A stretch of DNA of 64,000 nucleotides from Lapidilactobacillus gannanensis (GCF_003946675.1 NZ_RHOT01000001.1:62001-126000); one strand, 5' to 3'; counted from the stretch's first letter, positions 52,325-61,498 are shown. A program made the numbers and translations. The notes: generated by a model from the letters alone, not told the origin.

Positions 52325-54088
52325 TTAATCCTGATCATTTATTTCTTTAACTCGTTGTATACTTACTTTTGGTTTACGGTCAATTGTCAGCAAACCATTC
52401 GTTTCTTGCTGGACATCTGTCAATTGCGTATAACAGTATCCTTGAATAAACGGAATTTTTTTAATTGCTTGATGGATAGTAGCAAACCGTTTAAAGAAAT
52501 CTACCTCACTTTCCGCCTGCATGCCATAGCCCCAACCATGATCCTGTTTGAATGAAATGCCACCGAATTCAGTCACCAAAATTGGTTGTCCTTGATAATG
52601 GTAGTGATTTGCAAAAGCAAACCGATCATTATTCGGCTGATAGTCATCACTCGTCAGCTTCGTAAAATCTTGGTATCTTGCTAGGAATTTTTCACCACTA
52701 AGCTCATAGTCATGCAACGTCAAAATATCAGAAATAGTATGTTCCCAACCATCATTGGTTATCACGGGCCTCATGTTGTCATATGCTTTAGTTAAATAAT
52801 AAATGCTATTAACAAAAGATTGCTGCTTTTCGTCAGTTTCGACACTGCCAATTCCCCACGATTCATTAAACGGCACCCAAGTAATGATCGCCGGATGATT
52901 ATAGTTTTGTTTAACAATATCAGTCCATTCCTGGGAATAATTACTCATTGCCCGGTTGTTGAATTGATATGTTGCTGCCATTTCCGACCAAACCAATAGT
53001 CCTAATTTATCAGCCAAAAATAATAACCGCGGATCAGCAATCGATTGATGCAGCCGGATACCGTTATAACCCATTGCTTTAATCAAGTGAATATCATTTG
53101 TGATTTCTGAAATTCCGGTCGGTGTCAAACCACTCTTAGGCCAATAATTTTGATGTAAGACCAACTTTTGATATAGTCGATGACCACTTAAAAGTATTTC
53201 TTGACCCTTAATATCAATTCGCCGCATCCCAAAATAAGTTTGAACTTGATCTTCAATTTCGACTTTATTTATTAAGGTTAGTTCAAGATCATAAAGATTT
53301 GGTTGTTCTGGGGTCCAAGCTTTGATACTCCAAGGAAAGGGTTCGTCCCTTTGCTCAACAGACATTTCAAATTGACATCCAGTTGACGTTAGCGGACTTT
53401 GCACTGAATTGATAACCTGCCCTTGATAACGAATAACCGCTCGTACTTCATTAGCCAGATAATTATTTACAGCACTAGTCTTAGTCTCTAGCTCAATATC
53501 AATTGTTTTAAGGTCCATGCTCGGCGTCACCTTAAAATTGCTAATTCGCTGATTACCTGGAATTTTTTCTAACCAAACTGATTTCCAAATGCCAGTAGTT
53601 TGAACATACCAACACTCATAGTTTTCCTTGCGCCAACGCTGTTTACCACGTGGTTGAGTTGTGTCATTATTATCCTCGACTTTAATGACTAACTGATTAG
53701 ATCCTTCATGAAGATACTTCGTAATATCGAACGCAAACCTGGTGTAGCCACCTTGATGAGTACCAACCTGCTCATTGTTCAAATAAATCGTGCTAATATA
53801 ATCGATTCCACCAAAGTTCAGTATAGTTGATGTTAGCTTTCTGTCCTTCTGATACTCAATTTCCCGCTGATACCAAACGTAACGATGTGACACCTCATCA
53901 TGAATCCCACTCTGCTCTGTTTCATACGCATAAGGTACGATAATTGTTTGGGCGTCTTTTGGTAATCCGCTTGCCCAATTTTTTTCGGTGCCTAAGTTCT
54001 GATCATCAAACATAAATCGCCATTGACCGTCTAAAGACTGCCAATTTTTTCGTCTAAATTGTGGTTGTGGATGTTCCAGTTCTGACAT
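52325..54088 (-). CDS. GH2 glycoside hydrolase, paralogue 2
   Basis: The 587-residue enzyme has the same three-domain order as its neighbour: FRRKNWQSLDGQWRFMFDDQ at the N-terminus, YFGMRRIDIKGQEILLSGHR at the barrel start, acid/base Glu in WVPFNESWGIG and nucleophile Glu in ILVTEFGGISF. The two proteins are clear paralogues but well diverged, so they probably split different linkages of one imported glycan. GGAG lies seven bases before the ATG, which overlaps the upstream membrane-protein gene by 58 bp. Confidence 0.88.
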   Translation of the reverse strand: MSELEHPQPQFRRKNWQSLDGQWRFMFDDQNLGTEKNWASGLPKDAQTIIVPYAYETEQSGIHDEVSHRYVWYQREIEYQKDRKLTSTILNFGGIDYISTIYLNNEQVGTHQGGYTRFAFDITKYLHEGSNQLVIKVEDNNDTTQPRGKQRWRKENYECWYVQTTGIWKSVWLEKIPGNQRISNFKVTPSMDLKTIDIELETKTSAVNNYLANEVRAVIRYQGQVINSVQSPLTSTGCQFEMSVEQRDEPFPWSIKAWTPEQPNLYDLELTLINKVEIEDQVQTYFGMRRIDIKGQEILLSGHRLYQKLVLHQNYWPKSGLTPTGISEITNDIHLIKAMGYNGIRLHQSIADPRLLFLADKLGLLVWSEMAATYQFNNRAMSNYSQEWTDIVKQNYNHPAIITWVPFNESWGIGSVETDEKQQSFVNSIYYLTKAYDNMRPVITNDGWEHTISDILTLHDYELSGEKFLARYQDFTKLTSDDYQPNNDRFAFANHYHYQGQPILVTEFGGISFKQDHGWGYGMQAESEVDFFKRFATIHQAIKKIPFIQGYCYTQLTDVQQETNGLLTIDRKPKVSIQRVKEINDQD

Positions 54089-54516
54089 TTTTTAGCTCCA
54101 TCTTTTTTATTTTTTAAAGCTTTGTTTTTTGATAAGGCAACAACACCAGCAACAATTGCTAGCGCTACTGAGATAATATCCATACAAAAGTATGCTAAAA
54201 TTCCCAAAATCAATAAATAAATCGGCCATTTATAAGAAACATAACTATCTTTAAACCATGTTTTTGCTAAATAAAGATTAAAAATACCTAACCCAATCAG
54301 CAGTACGCCAAACATGACACTGAAAGTATATAGACTACCAAATAATGCGGAGATAGCCTGACTAACTCGGGGATCAAGTTTCAATCCATGGGTCGATCCA
54401 TTTAATTTCAAATAAGTACCATAAATTAAAATAGTAATTAATCCATCGGCGATTTGCCAACCGCCTAAAACTCGAATTAGTACCCGTTCAAATTTACGAT
54501 TTAATTGTGTTTTCAT
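54031..54516 (-). CDS. Four-helix membrane protein of the GH2/ABC operon
   Basis: The 161-residue protein has about four helices (residues 20-38, 55-80, 96-114, 113-130; for example LFGSLYTFSVMFGVLLIGLG and YLLILGILAYFCMDIISVAL) and a hydrophilic Lys/Asn tail. I recognise no family. It starts three bases after the permease stop, so it belongs to the operon. Its last 19 codons overlap the GH2 start, a strong sign of translational coupling. It might be an accessory subunit of the importer, but nothing in the sequence shows this. Confidence 0.6.
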   Translation of the reverse strand: MKTQLNRKFERVLIRVLGGWQIADGLITILIYGTYLKLNGSTHGLKLDPRVSQAISALFGSLYTFSVMFGVLLIGLGIFNLYLAKTWFKDSYVSYKWPIYLLILGILAYFCMDIISVALAIVAGVVALSKNKALKNKKDGAKKCQNWNIHNHNLDEKIGSL

Positions 54517-54519
54517 AGC

Positions 54520-55359
54520 TTACCCCTTAACACCGGCAGAAAGTGACATTGATTGTAGGAAGTACTTCTGAGCAAATAAATACAAAATAAACGTTGGCAC
54601 AATCGCGATAAAAGCACCTGCCATTAATAAAGTCGGTTGAGATTGATACATACCTTGTAATAATTGTAGTCCCGGCGTAATTGGCATTTTATCAATATCA
54701 TTAAAGACAATTGACGGCCACAAAAAATCGTTCCAAGATCCCGTAAAAGTAAATAATGCGACCACATAAAGAACTGGCTTAGTTAGCGGTAAAATAATTT
54801 TTCTAAAAATAGTAAAATCACTGGCACCATCCATTCGGGCTGCCTCATCAAATGAAATGGGAATATTTGACATAAATTGCCGAACTAAAAAGATATTGAA
54901 AACACCGGCAGCGCCAGGTACAATCATCGCCCATTTCGTATTAACCCAACCCAGTAAATCAATAATTTTATAAAGCGGAATAATGTTAACAACACTAGGA
55001 AACATCATTGTCGCTAGCAGAAAATAAAACAAGGCATTTTTACCTTTGAATTGTAGCCGATCATACGCAAAAGCAGATAACGAAACCACGATCAAGACTA
55101 AAACAGTATTTGAAACTGAAATAATCATCGAATTAGCAAACCAATGAAACAAAGGTGTACTAGCATTATTAACCAACAATTCCGTATAGTTGGTTAATAC
55201 CCAGTTGATTGGTAGAAATTTGAAACCTATCGTCGAGAATTCAGCCTCGCTTTTAAACGAAGTAACAATACCCCAAATCAACGGCACTACCCAAATAATT
55301 GCCAAGATCAGTAAAAAGGTAAATGCGATAATTCTTGAACCTAATTTATTTTTTCTCAT
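54520..55359 (-). CDS. ABC sugar permease, MalG/CUT1 type
   Basis: The 279-residue protein has six helices and the cytoplasmic EAA loop DEAARMDGASDFTIFRKIIL (about residues 188-207), which docks with the ATPase. It ends FLQSMSLSAGVKG, a common ending in this family. Together with the previous permease and the lipoprotein it forms a carbohydrate-uptake-type-1 importer. No ATPase gene lies in the cluster, so a shared MsmX/MsmK-type ATPase is expected elsewhere. Confidence 0.93.
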   Translation of the reverse strand: MRKNKLGSRIIAFTFLLILAIIWVVPLIWGIVTSFKSEAEFSTIGFKFLPINWVLTNYTELLVNNASTPLFHWFANSMIISVSNTVLVLIVVSLSAFAYDRLQFKGKNALFYFLLATMMFPSVVNIIPLYKIIDLLGWVNTKWAMIVPGAAGVFNIFLVRQFMSNIPISFDEAARMDGASDFTIFRKIILPLTKPVLYVVALFTFTGSWNDFLWPSIVFNDIDKMPITPGLQLLQGMYQSQPTLLMAGAFIAIVPTFILYLFAQKYFLQSMSLSAGVKG

Positions 55360-55364
55360 TTCGT

Positions 55365-56276
55365 TTACCTCGAATTATCCCGTAAGAATACGAATTGAAT
55401 TGCGGAAACAATCATGATACAAATGCCTAAAATAATTGCCATAGCCGAAGCAATCCCAGCAATTGATTGACCCGAGCCGAACGCATTTTGCTGAATGTAC
55501 ATTAGAAGAACAGACGTTGAACTGTCAGGACCACCATTAGTCAACATTAATGGTTGACCGTAAATATTGAATTGGGCAATTGTGGTCATCACAACTGTGT
55601 ACAGAATTTGACTACGAATGCTTGGCAATGTGATTTTAAAGAACTGCTGAGTTGGCGTAGCACCATCAATTTCAGCCGCCTCATAATAATCTTTAGAAAT
55701 GCCATTTAGCGCAGCCTGATAAATAATCATGTTACCGCCAATAGTCCACCAAATTGTGACAACCACAATGGCAATCCAAGCGTATGGCTGAGTCCCAGTC
55801 CAAACCGTCTTTAAATGAAAAATATTATTAATTGGGCCATAAGCCACGTTAAACATTAAATTCCAGATAATAACGACTGCAGAAATTGCAAAGAGTGAAG
55901 GTAAATAAAATAGTGCTTGAAAGAATTTACCTAATTTAGGTTTTACATTTAATGCCAAGGCCATCAGCAAGGGCACGATAATACAAAATGGCACTGAAAT
56001 AACTACGAATAAAAAGGTATTCTTTAAACCAGTTCGTAATTGTTCATAAAAGACGGAACTATTATCAAAAAGTAGTTCTTTATAATTTGCCAGACCGATA
56101 AACTTTGGCGATCCCATTAAATCCCAATTGGTAAATGAGATATAAATCCCGAAAATAACAGGAATCAAAAAGAAAATAGCAAAAATAATTAAATGTGGTG
56201 CAACAAATAACCACGGTGTTAGATGGCGATCTTTTTTTACGTGTTTAATATTATTTTTCTCGACTTGTGCATCCAT
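55365..56276 (-). CDS. ABC sugar permease, MalF/UgpA type
   Basis: The 303-residue protein has six helices, the first at about residues 22-42 (WLFVAPHLIIFAIFFLIPVI), and the EAA loop YEAAEIDGATPTQQFFKITL (about 210-229). LTNGGPDSSTSVLLMYIQQ near the end is typical of CUT1 inner-membrane subunits. It starts 68 bp after the binding-protein gene and is followed five bases later by the partner permease. Confidence 0.93.
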   Translation of the reverse strand: MDAQVEKNNIKHVKKDRHLTPWLFVAPHLIIFAIFFLIPVIFGIYISFTNWDLMGSPKFIGLANYKELLFDNSSVFYEQLRTGLKNTFLFVVISVPFCIIVPLLMALALNVKPKLGKFFQALFYLPSLFAISAVVIIWNLMFNVAYGPINNIFHLKTVWTGTQPYAWIAIVVVTIWWTIGGNMIIYQAALNGISKDYYEAAEIDGATPTQQFFKITLPSIRSQILYTVVMTTIAQFNIYGQPLMLTNGGPDSSTSVLLMYIQQNAFGSGQSIAGIASAMAIILGICIMIVSAIQFVFLRDNSR

Positions 56277-56344
56277 GTTTTGTCTCCCTAACTAATAAAA
56301 GAAGGCCGTTCGTCAATGATAAACTGCCCCCTTTTATGAATTGG

Positions 56345-57617
56345 CTACTTCTTATTTGCTTGATCTTTATCGATTTTTCCTTGAACTTCTTTTTGCATTG
56401 TTTGAAGCGTCTTTTCTATTGAAACTTTACCGAAAATAGCATCACCAACGTGCTTGTCCAAGGAATCAGCGACAAAACCATTATACTTATAATCAAAAAT
56501 CTTCATCGTAGCTTGTTCTTCAGGTGTATTAATCAAGAATGACTGTCCCATCTTCTTATAAGCTGCATCATCCTTAATTGCCAAAGAAGCAGGATTTTGT
56601 CCGGATTTTGCCCATTCTTGAGAATGTGTACGAACCCAAGCAATGAATTTCATAATTGCCTTTGTCTTAGCAGCATCCCGGTCTTTACTCTTGAACATGA
56701 CGAATTGATGTGAAGACGACCAGTTAACTGCTTTACTTAGGTCGGAAGATAATTGTGGTGCATTAATCATTCCCCATTCAAATTTAGCGGCTTTAACTTG
56801 ATTTTGCATCCAAATACCCTCTGGATAGAAGATTTCTTTACCACTTTGGAATAGCTGTGCTGGATCCTGACCATCGCGAGAAGTAATGCCAGATTTATAC
56901 ATGGCAACATATTTTTCTAAGGTCTTTTTCCCATCAGCATTGTCTAACGTGACATCAGTACCGTTCTTAGTTAATTTGCCACCATATTGGGCATATAGAG
57001 AAAGAAAATTTGGCTTAAACCAAGTTACACCTAGTCCCGTAATCTTATCTTTCTTCGCAGCTTCCCCAGCAGCCTGAATCTCATCAAAAGTAACGATATT
57101 GTCATCCAGCGCTTTAGGCGCATACTTTTTAACTAAATCCTTGTTGTAATACATTTGGAATGTATGAATGTCTAGGGGCAAACTGTATCGTTTACCATCT
57201 AAATCGCCAATATTCCATGCCTCAGTAACATAATTACTAGCCTTAATCTCGGGATAATCGCCTAAGTACTTATCATAAGAAATCAACATATTATTGTCTT
57301 TATACTGTTTAATTCGTTCGGCATGAACAATATTCAAATCAGGAATATTTTTACCAGAATTCACGACGGTTGGAATCTTAGTATACATATCCCCTTCTTT
57401 CATGGAGATATTCTTCACCTTATATTTGGGGTTGGTCTTGTTGTATTGATCAACCATTGCCTGCATGTTCTTACCATCAGGGCCAGTGAATGGGTTCCAA
57501 AAAAACAATTTCCTTAGAATTGGAACTACTGGAACTACTTGAGGATTTCCCACAAGCGGTTAAAGTTAACGCTGCAGTTACTGCCAATAACGATAAAACT
57601 AGTTTTCTTGCCTTCAT
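56345..57617 (-). pseudogene. ABC sugar-binding lipoprotein, frameshifted near its N-terminus
   Basis: The gene starts at ATG 57617 behind AGGAGGAAT and encodes a lipoprotein signal MKARKLVLSLLAVTAALTLT ending at ACGKSS (lipobox Cys22), then a Ser-rich linker. At a run of seven A bases (57499-57505, plus strand) the frame breaks. With six it would continue EIVFWNPFTGPDG and the whole extracellular binding domain (family 1, about 400 residues). As written, the domain can be read only from an internal start without a signal. The cause may be a sequencing error, a recent mutation or slippage; the remainder shows no decay, which favours the first or last. Confidence 0.85.
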
Positions 57618-57686
57618 TACATATTCCTCCTATAGTCAACGCGAACGTTTACTAATATATTTGATTGCAAAACCCAAAACCGTTTC

Positions 57687-57700
57687 ATTAAGCGCTTACA
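57687..57700 (-). promoter_or_regulatory. cre site before the GH2/ABC operon
   Basis: On the minus strand TGTAAGCGCTTAAT shares 12 of 14 bases with the optimal cre TGTAAGCGCTTACA. It lies 70 bp upstream of the binding-protein start. A second core, GTAAACGTTCGC, sits nearer the gene (57639-57655 region). Confidence 0.75.
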
Positions 57701-57737
57701 AGTAGCACTATAAACTCGTGTATCCTTGTTATCAAGA

Positions 57738-57801
57738 GAGTTTAGTAACTTTTCGGCTTTTTAACTAAAACTCGAAATAAGTTTACTAAATCTAACAGTT
57801 T
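57738..57801. promoter_or_regulatory. Candidate operator cluster of the divergent regulator
   Basis: GAGTTTAGTAAC (57738-57749) faces AACTAAAACTC (57763-57773), and CTAAA (57786) faces TTTAG (57799-57803). These related inverted sites lie between the divergent operon and the ArsR-like gene, next to its TATAAT-like -10 (57805-57810). They are plausible binding sites for that regulator. Confidence 0.5.
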
Positions 57802-57848
57802 AGCTATAATGTTGTTAGCCGTTAGGGAAACAATAAGGAGTGATTAAC

Positions 57849-58763
57849 TTGGAGATTGACTTAGATAAAAACAATTTGCCAATTTTACATGCGCTTGACT
57901 CGGAAACAAGAATTGACATTATTAATTTATTGATTCGCCAGCCAGCAACGATTACTGAGCTTTCTCAGAAGTTGCATTACAGTAAGGCTGTCATTTCAAA
58001 ACATGCCCGTATTTTGGAACAAGCTGGCTTGATTCAGCAATCTGAAATGGTTGCTTCAGATAAACGTCGCCGTGTTTTATTTTTAAAAACTGATAATATT
58101 TTAATCAACATGCCCGAAAGAATTTATCCCCAATTCGAAAAATTCAGCTACAATATTCCACTTGGCAACTATTTCAATACTGACAACATCCGGCCAACTT
58201 GTGGTATGGCGAACTATAAACAAATTATTGGTAAATTTGATGACCCAAATATCTTTTTATCCAACGATCGTTTTTCGGCTACTCTGCTTTGGTTTTCATC
58301 AGGTTTTGTTGAATACATTATCCCTAATAAATTGCTTGACGTTAGTAACCCAGAGCTAATTGATATTTCCTTTGAAATTTCTTCAGAATTTCCCCAATCT
58401 AATAATAATTGGCCCAGTGATATTAGCTTTTGGTTAAATGGTATTAAACTCGGCACCTGGACGGTATCTGGTAATTACTCTGACGTTCGCGGTGTATTGA
58501 CGCCTAAGTGGTGGGGATCAGAATTTAGTCAATATGGTCTTCTAAAACACCTACGAATTTTAAAAAGCGACACGGCCATGGACGGAGAGCACATTTCCGA
58601 TGTTACAATTAATGATTTAAACCTGGACCATTCAAAAACCATTCGCTTAAAAATTGGCATTGACCCTCAATCGATCAATCAAGGTGGTTTAACCCTTTTC
58701 GGACATGACTTTGGTAATTACAAACAAGATATTAACTTTTCTTGTTTTTATTCAAAAAACTAA
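57849..58763 (+). CDS. ArsR-like winged-helix regulator with a large C-terminal domain
   Basis: The product has 304 residues from TTG 57849, with AAGGAG eight bases upstream; a GTG at 57840 overlaps that site. Residues 10-85 form an ArsR-type winged helix (LDSETRIDIINLLI, then TITELSQKLHYSKAVISKHA). The remaining 210 residues are rich in beta-type sequence with aromatic patches (SGFVEYIIPNKLLD, SDISFWLNGIKLGTWTVSGN, LTPKWWGSEFSQYG) and look like a ligand-binding sandwich. No metal-binding Cys motif is present. It is divergent from the GH2/ABC operon and most likely its sugar-responsive regulator. I know no named family with certainty. Confidence 0.75.
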   Translation: MEIDLDKNNLPILHALDSETRIDIINLLIRQPATITELSQKLHYSKAVISKHARILEQAGLIQQSEMVASDKRRRVLFLKTDNILINMPERIYPQFEKFSYNIPLGNYFNTDNIRPTCGMANYKQIIGKFDDPNIFLSNDRFSATLLWFSSGFVEYIIPNKLLDVSNPELIDISFEISSEFPQSNNNWPSDISFWLNGIKLGTWTVSGNYSDVRGVLTPKWWGSEFSQYGLLKHLRILKSDTAMDGEHISDVTINDLNLDHSKTIRLKIGIDPQSINQGGLTLFGHDFGNYKQDINFSCFYSKN

Positions 58764-58814
58764 AAAAGAATCTTTGAGAGAATTTAGCATTAGCTACTCT
58801 CAAAGATTCTTTTT
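58763..58814. terminator. Bidirectional terminator between regulator and esterase genes
   Basis: A perfect 18-bp stem (AAAAAGAATCTTTGAGAG with its complement) around a 16-nt loop, T-run on both strands. It separates the plus-strand regulator from the convergent esterase. Confidence 0.92.
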
Positions 58815-58819
58815 AATTC

Positions 58820-59563
58820 TTAGCTTATCTGTTTCCTAATATCAGCCAAAACATCTTGGATGGCATCATCCCAAACTCGCCATTCATGAGCACCTGGAAC
58901 AATTTTAAGTCTACTCTTGAAGTGACTTGCAAGCAGATTTTTGTTTAGTCTGAGGTTAATTTCATAAAAGGGGTCATGATCACCACAAATCTGATAGATT
59001 TCCGGTTTAGGCTTATCAGCCGACCAAGACCGCACCAAACCTGTTAAATCATTTTTGGTCTCCTTAATTGCAGTTTCGGAACCAAAAAGACTGCTGTACC
59101 ACGCATCGCGATCTGGATGTGCTTGCCAGCTTGCCTGAATGTCAACCATAGCAGAAAGTAAGTAGGCCTGCTCAAATAGCTCAGGATGATTTAAAGCGAC
59201 TTTCAAGGCGCCAAATCCCCCCATAGACACGCCAGCAACAAATGTACGATTACGTTCAGTTGTCAAATTAAACCACTGCCGAACACGATTTAGAAGTTCT
59301 GTTAGATAATCAAAATAGCGACTCCCATTGACTTCGTTCGTGTAATAACTACGATCAACGCGAGGCATCACAATCGCAACTTGTTGTTCACTAGCATAAG
59401 CGACTAATTTTGTTTGTTCTAACCAAACGTTCTCATCATCACCTAATCCATGCAACAACAATAAGACTGCCAAATTTTTCTTAGGTCGCTCCGGCAAGAT
59501 TAAATTTACCCTGGTTCTCATGCCTAAACTTTCTGCATAAAATTCCAAATGATTTAATGCCAC
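58820..59563 (-). CDS. Esterase D / tributyrin-esterase family hydrolase
   Basis: The 247-residue cytosolic alpha/beta hydrolase has LLLHGLGDDENVWLEQT (about residues 35-51), nucleophile Ser in AGVSMGGFGALKVAL (about S116) and C-terminal His in VPGAHEWRVWDDA (about H230). This is the EstA/feruloyl-esterase D-like group that splits short acyl or phenolic esters. It follows the LacI gene after a terminator-like hairpin and may share the regulation of the importer operon. The natural substrate may be an acylated sugar. Confidence 0.87.
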   Translation of the reverse strand: MALNHLEFYAESLGMRTRVNLILPERPKKNLAVLLLLHGLGDDENVWLEQTKLVAYASEQQVAIVMPRVDRSYYTNEVNGSRYFDYLTELLNRVRQWFNLTTERNRTFVAGVSMGGFGALKVALNHPELFEQAYLLSAMVDIQASWQAHPDRDAWYSSLFGSETAIKETKNDLTGLVRSWSADKPKPEIYQICGDHDPFYEINLRLNKNLLASHFKSRLKIVPGAHEWRVWDDAIQDVLADIRKQIS

Positions 59564-59614
59564 TTTCTCGATACTCCTTATAAACTCTTTTTAACTATCA
59601 TAAACAGAAGAAAT

Positions 59615-59641
59615 CCCCATAATCAAAAATTGATTGTGGGG
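59615..59641. terminator. Hairpin after the LacI gene
   Basis: CCCCATAATCAA pairs with TTGATTGTGGGG (12 bp, one G-T pair) around AAA, with short T-rich flanks. It probably ends the importer-lacI transcript before the esterase gene. Confidence 0.75.
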
Positions 59642-59656
59642 ACTTTTCATGAAAAA

Positions 59657-60631
59657 CTAATTCTGGCTCTCACCTAATGAGCCCCGATGAATCACTTTGG
59701 TATGAATGAATTGATTATCCACCTTATCACCCTCCAGCAAACTGATTAACGTTTCAGCCGCAACTTCACCCCAATGATGTTTAGAATAATCGACCGTTGT
59801 TAATTGTGGTCGCAAATACTGACCTAACATATCATTATCAAAGCCAATTATTTTAACATATTGACCAACGATCACTTGATTAGCAGTGAATTCCTCGTAA
59901 AGGCCAATTGCCATTTCATCATTTAAGGCGAAAATGCCAATGTTATGCAAGCTCATTTCAATAATTGATTTTGCCGCGCGATGCCCGCCAGCAATTGTGA
60001 AGTCACTAGGAATCACTAAAATTGTTTTACCTGTCATCTGCTCAACTTGTTTAATTGCTGCTTGCAATCGAATTCGCGAATCAAATGAATCTGTTGGGCC
60101 AGTTACCAAAACAAAGTGGTCAACATTCGCATCATTTAGAGCAGCAATAGCTTGCCGGGCACCCTCAGCATTGTCCAACAATACATGCCGCACATTCTTA
60201 TTCTTCATTTCGCGATCCATCACCACGAGTTTGCTACCATCATCCGCATAATTATGAATTAAATCATCAGTAAAATTAGCATCCAAAATAATCGCGCCAT
60301 CAACAAATCGTTGTGAGATAAACGAGCGCGAACGACCACCACCAGTACCAACAATCAACTCATAATGATGTTGCTTAAGCACGCTGGCAACGCCATCAAT
60401 CATATGGCTATAAAATTCACCACCAAAATCAGTGACGTACATGCCAATAATATTTGTTTTTTGTTTCTTTAAAGTTCGACCAGCAATATTGGGTGTATAG
60501 TGCAACTCTTTAGCAATCGCAAGAATCCGGTCACGGGTCTCCTCCGTAACTTTAGAACTACCATTTAATGCATACGAAACAGTTGAAATAGAAACACCCG
60601 CATTTTTTGCAATTTCTCGAATGCCTACCAC
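59657..60631 (-). CDS. LacI-family transcriptional regulator
   Basis: The 324-residue repressor has a helix-turn-helix (residues 3-24, GIREIAKNAGVSISTVSYAL) and hinge (about 46-58, PNIAGRTLKKQKT), joined to a periplasmic-binding-protein-like sugar domain with FVDGAIILDANF and VKIIGFDNDML. It is the fourth gene of the importer operon (21 bp after the permease). A perfect GAAACGTTTC palindrome at that operon's start site is the likely target, so autoregulation is expected. The effector is probably a sugar carried by the importer. Confidence 0.93.
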   Translation of the reverse strand: MVGIREIAKNAGVSISTVSYALNGSSKVTEETRDRILAIAKELHYTPNIAGRTLKKQKTNIIGMYVTDFGGEFYSHMIDGVASVLKQHHYELIVGTGGGRSRSFISQRFVDGAIILDANFTDDLIHNYADDGSKLVVMDREMKNKNVRHVLLDNAEGARQAIAALNDANVDHFVLVTGPTDSFDSRIRLQAAIKQVEQMTGKTILVIPSDFTIAGGHRAAKSIIEMSLHNIGIFALNDEMAIGLYEEFTANQVIVGQYVKIIGFDNDMLGQYLRPQLTTVDYSKHHWGEVAAETLISLLEGDKVDNQFIHTKVIHRGSLGESQN

Positions 60632-60652
60632 CTAAATTACTCCCAACTTAAT

Positions 60653-61486
60653 TTATTTTTCAGCTTGAACATTGAAGCCTTGTAAAATATATTTTTGGAA
60701 AATTAAAAAGATAATAATAATTGGAATAACCATGAATGAAGAACCAGCCATTTGTAAACCATAATCAGTCGTATGTTGACCCTGTAATAATTGTAACCCA
60801 ACTGACAACGTATAGTACTTCTGATCGTTGGCAATAATTAATGGCCATAAGAATGCATTCCAACCACCTATAAAGGTTAAAATACCTTGAACAGCCAGAA
60901 CCGGCTTTGAAATTGGCAAAATAATATGCCAGAAAATGTACCATTCACTAGCCCCATCAAGCCGGGCTGCTTCAATAATCGAATCAGAAATATTTGACAT
61001 AAATTGTCTAAATAGGAAAATTGCAAAGGCACCGACTAATCCGGGCAAAATAATGCCTAATAGAGTATTGGTTAAGTGTAATTGATTCAAGATTAAATAA
61101 ACAGGAATCATCGTGACTTGGCCTGGGATCATCATTGTTGATAAAACTGCAATAAATAGGAACGCTTTGCCTTTAAACTTAAATTTAGCAAAACCATAAC
61201 CAGCCATCGCATTAAACAATAAGCCAACAAATGATGCCAATGTGATAATCAAAGTATTTTTTAAATAAACGCCAAAATTACCGCTGACAAATAAGTTCTT
61301 ATAATTCATTAGTGTCCAATGTTGCGGTAGGAAATTCTGAGTCATCTGTGAGATTTCCGCATTGCTCTTGAAGGAAGATAAAAACATCCATAAGAACGGC
61401 AAAATCGTCATTAACCCCCAGAAAGCTAAGATCAAGCCGACAACACCTTTTGATAATTTTCTTTCACTACGAAAATTTGTATCCAA
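60653..61486 (-). CDS. ABC sugar permease, MalG/CUT1 type (second importer)
   Basis: The 277-residue protein has six helices and the EAA loop IEAARLDGASEWYIFWHIIL (about residues 187-206); it ends YILQGFNVQAEK. Features such as WTLMNYKNLFVSGNFGVYL near the first extracellular loop are usual for CUT1. It lies 12 bp after the partner permease, again without an ATPase gene. Confidence 0.93.
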   Translation of the reverse strand: MDTNFRSERKLSKGVVGLILAFWGLMTILPFLWMFLSSFKSNAEISQMTQNFLPQHWTLMNYKNLFVSGNFGVYLKNTLIITLASFVGLLFNAMAGYGFAKFKFKGKAFLFIAVLSTMMIPGQVTMIPVYLILNQLHLTNTLLGIILPGLVGAFAIFLFRQFMSNISDSIIEAARLDGASEWYIFWHIILPISKPVLAVQGILTFIGGWNAFLWPLIIANDQKYYTLSVGLQLLQGQHTTDYGLQMAGSSFMVIPIIIIFLIFQKYILQGFNVQAEK

Positions 61487-61498
61487 CTTGTCCGCCTC

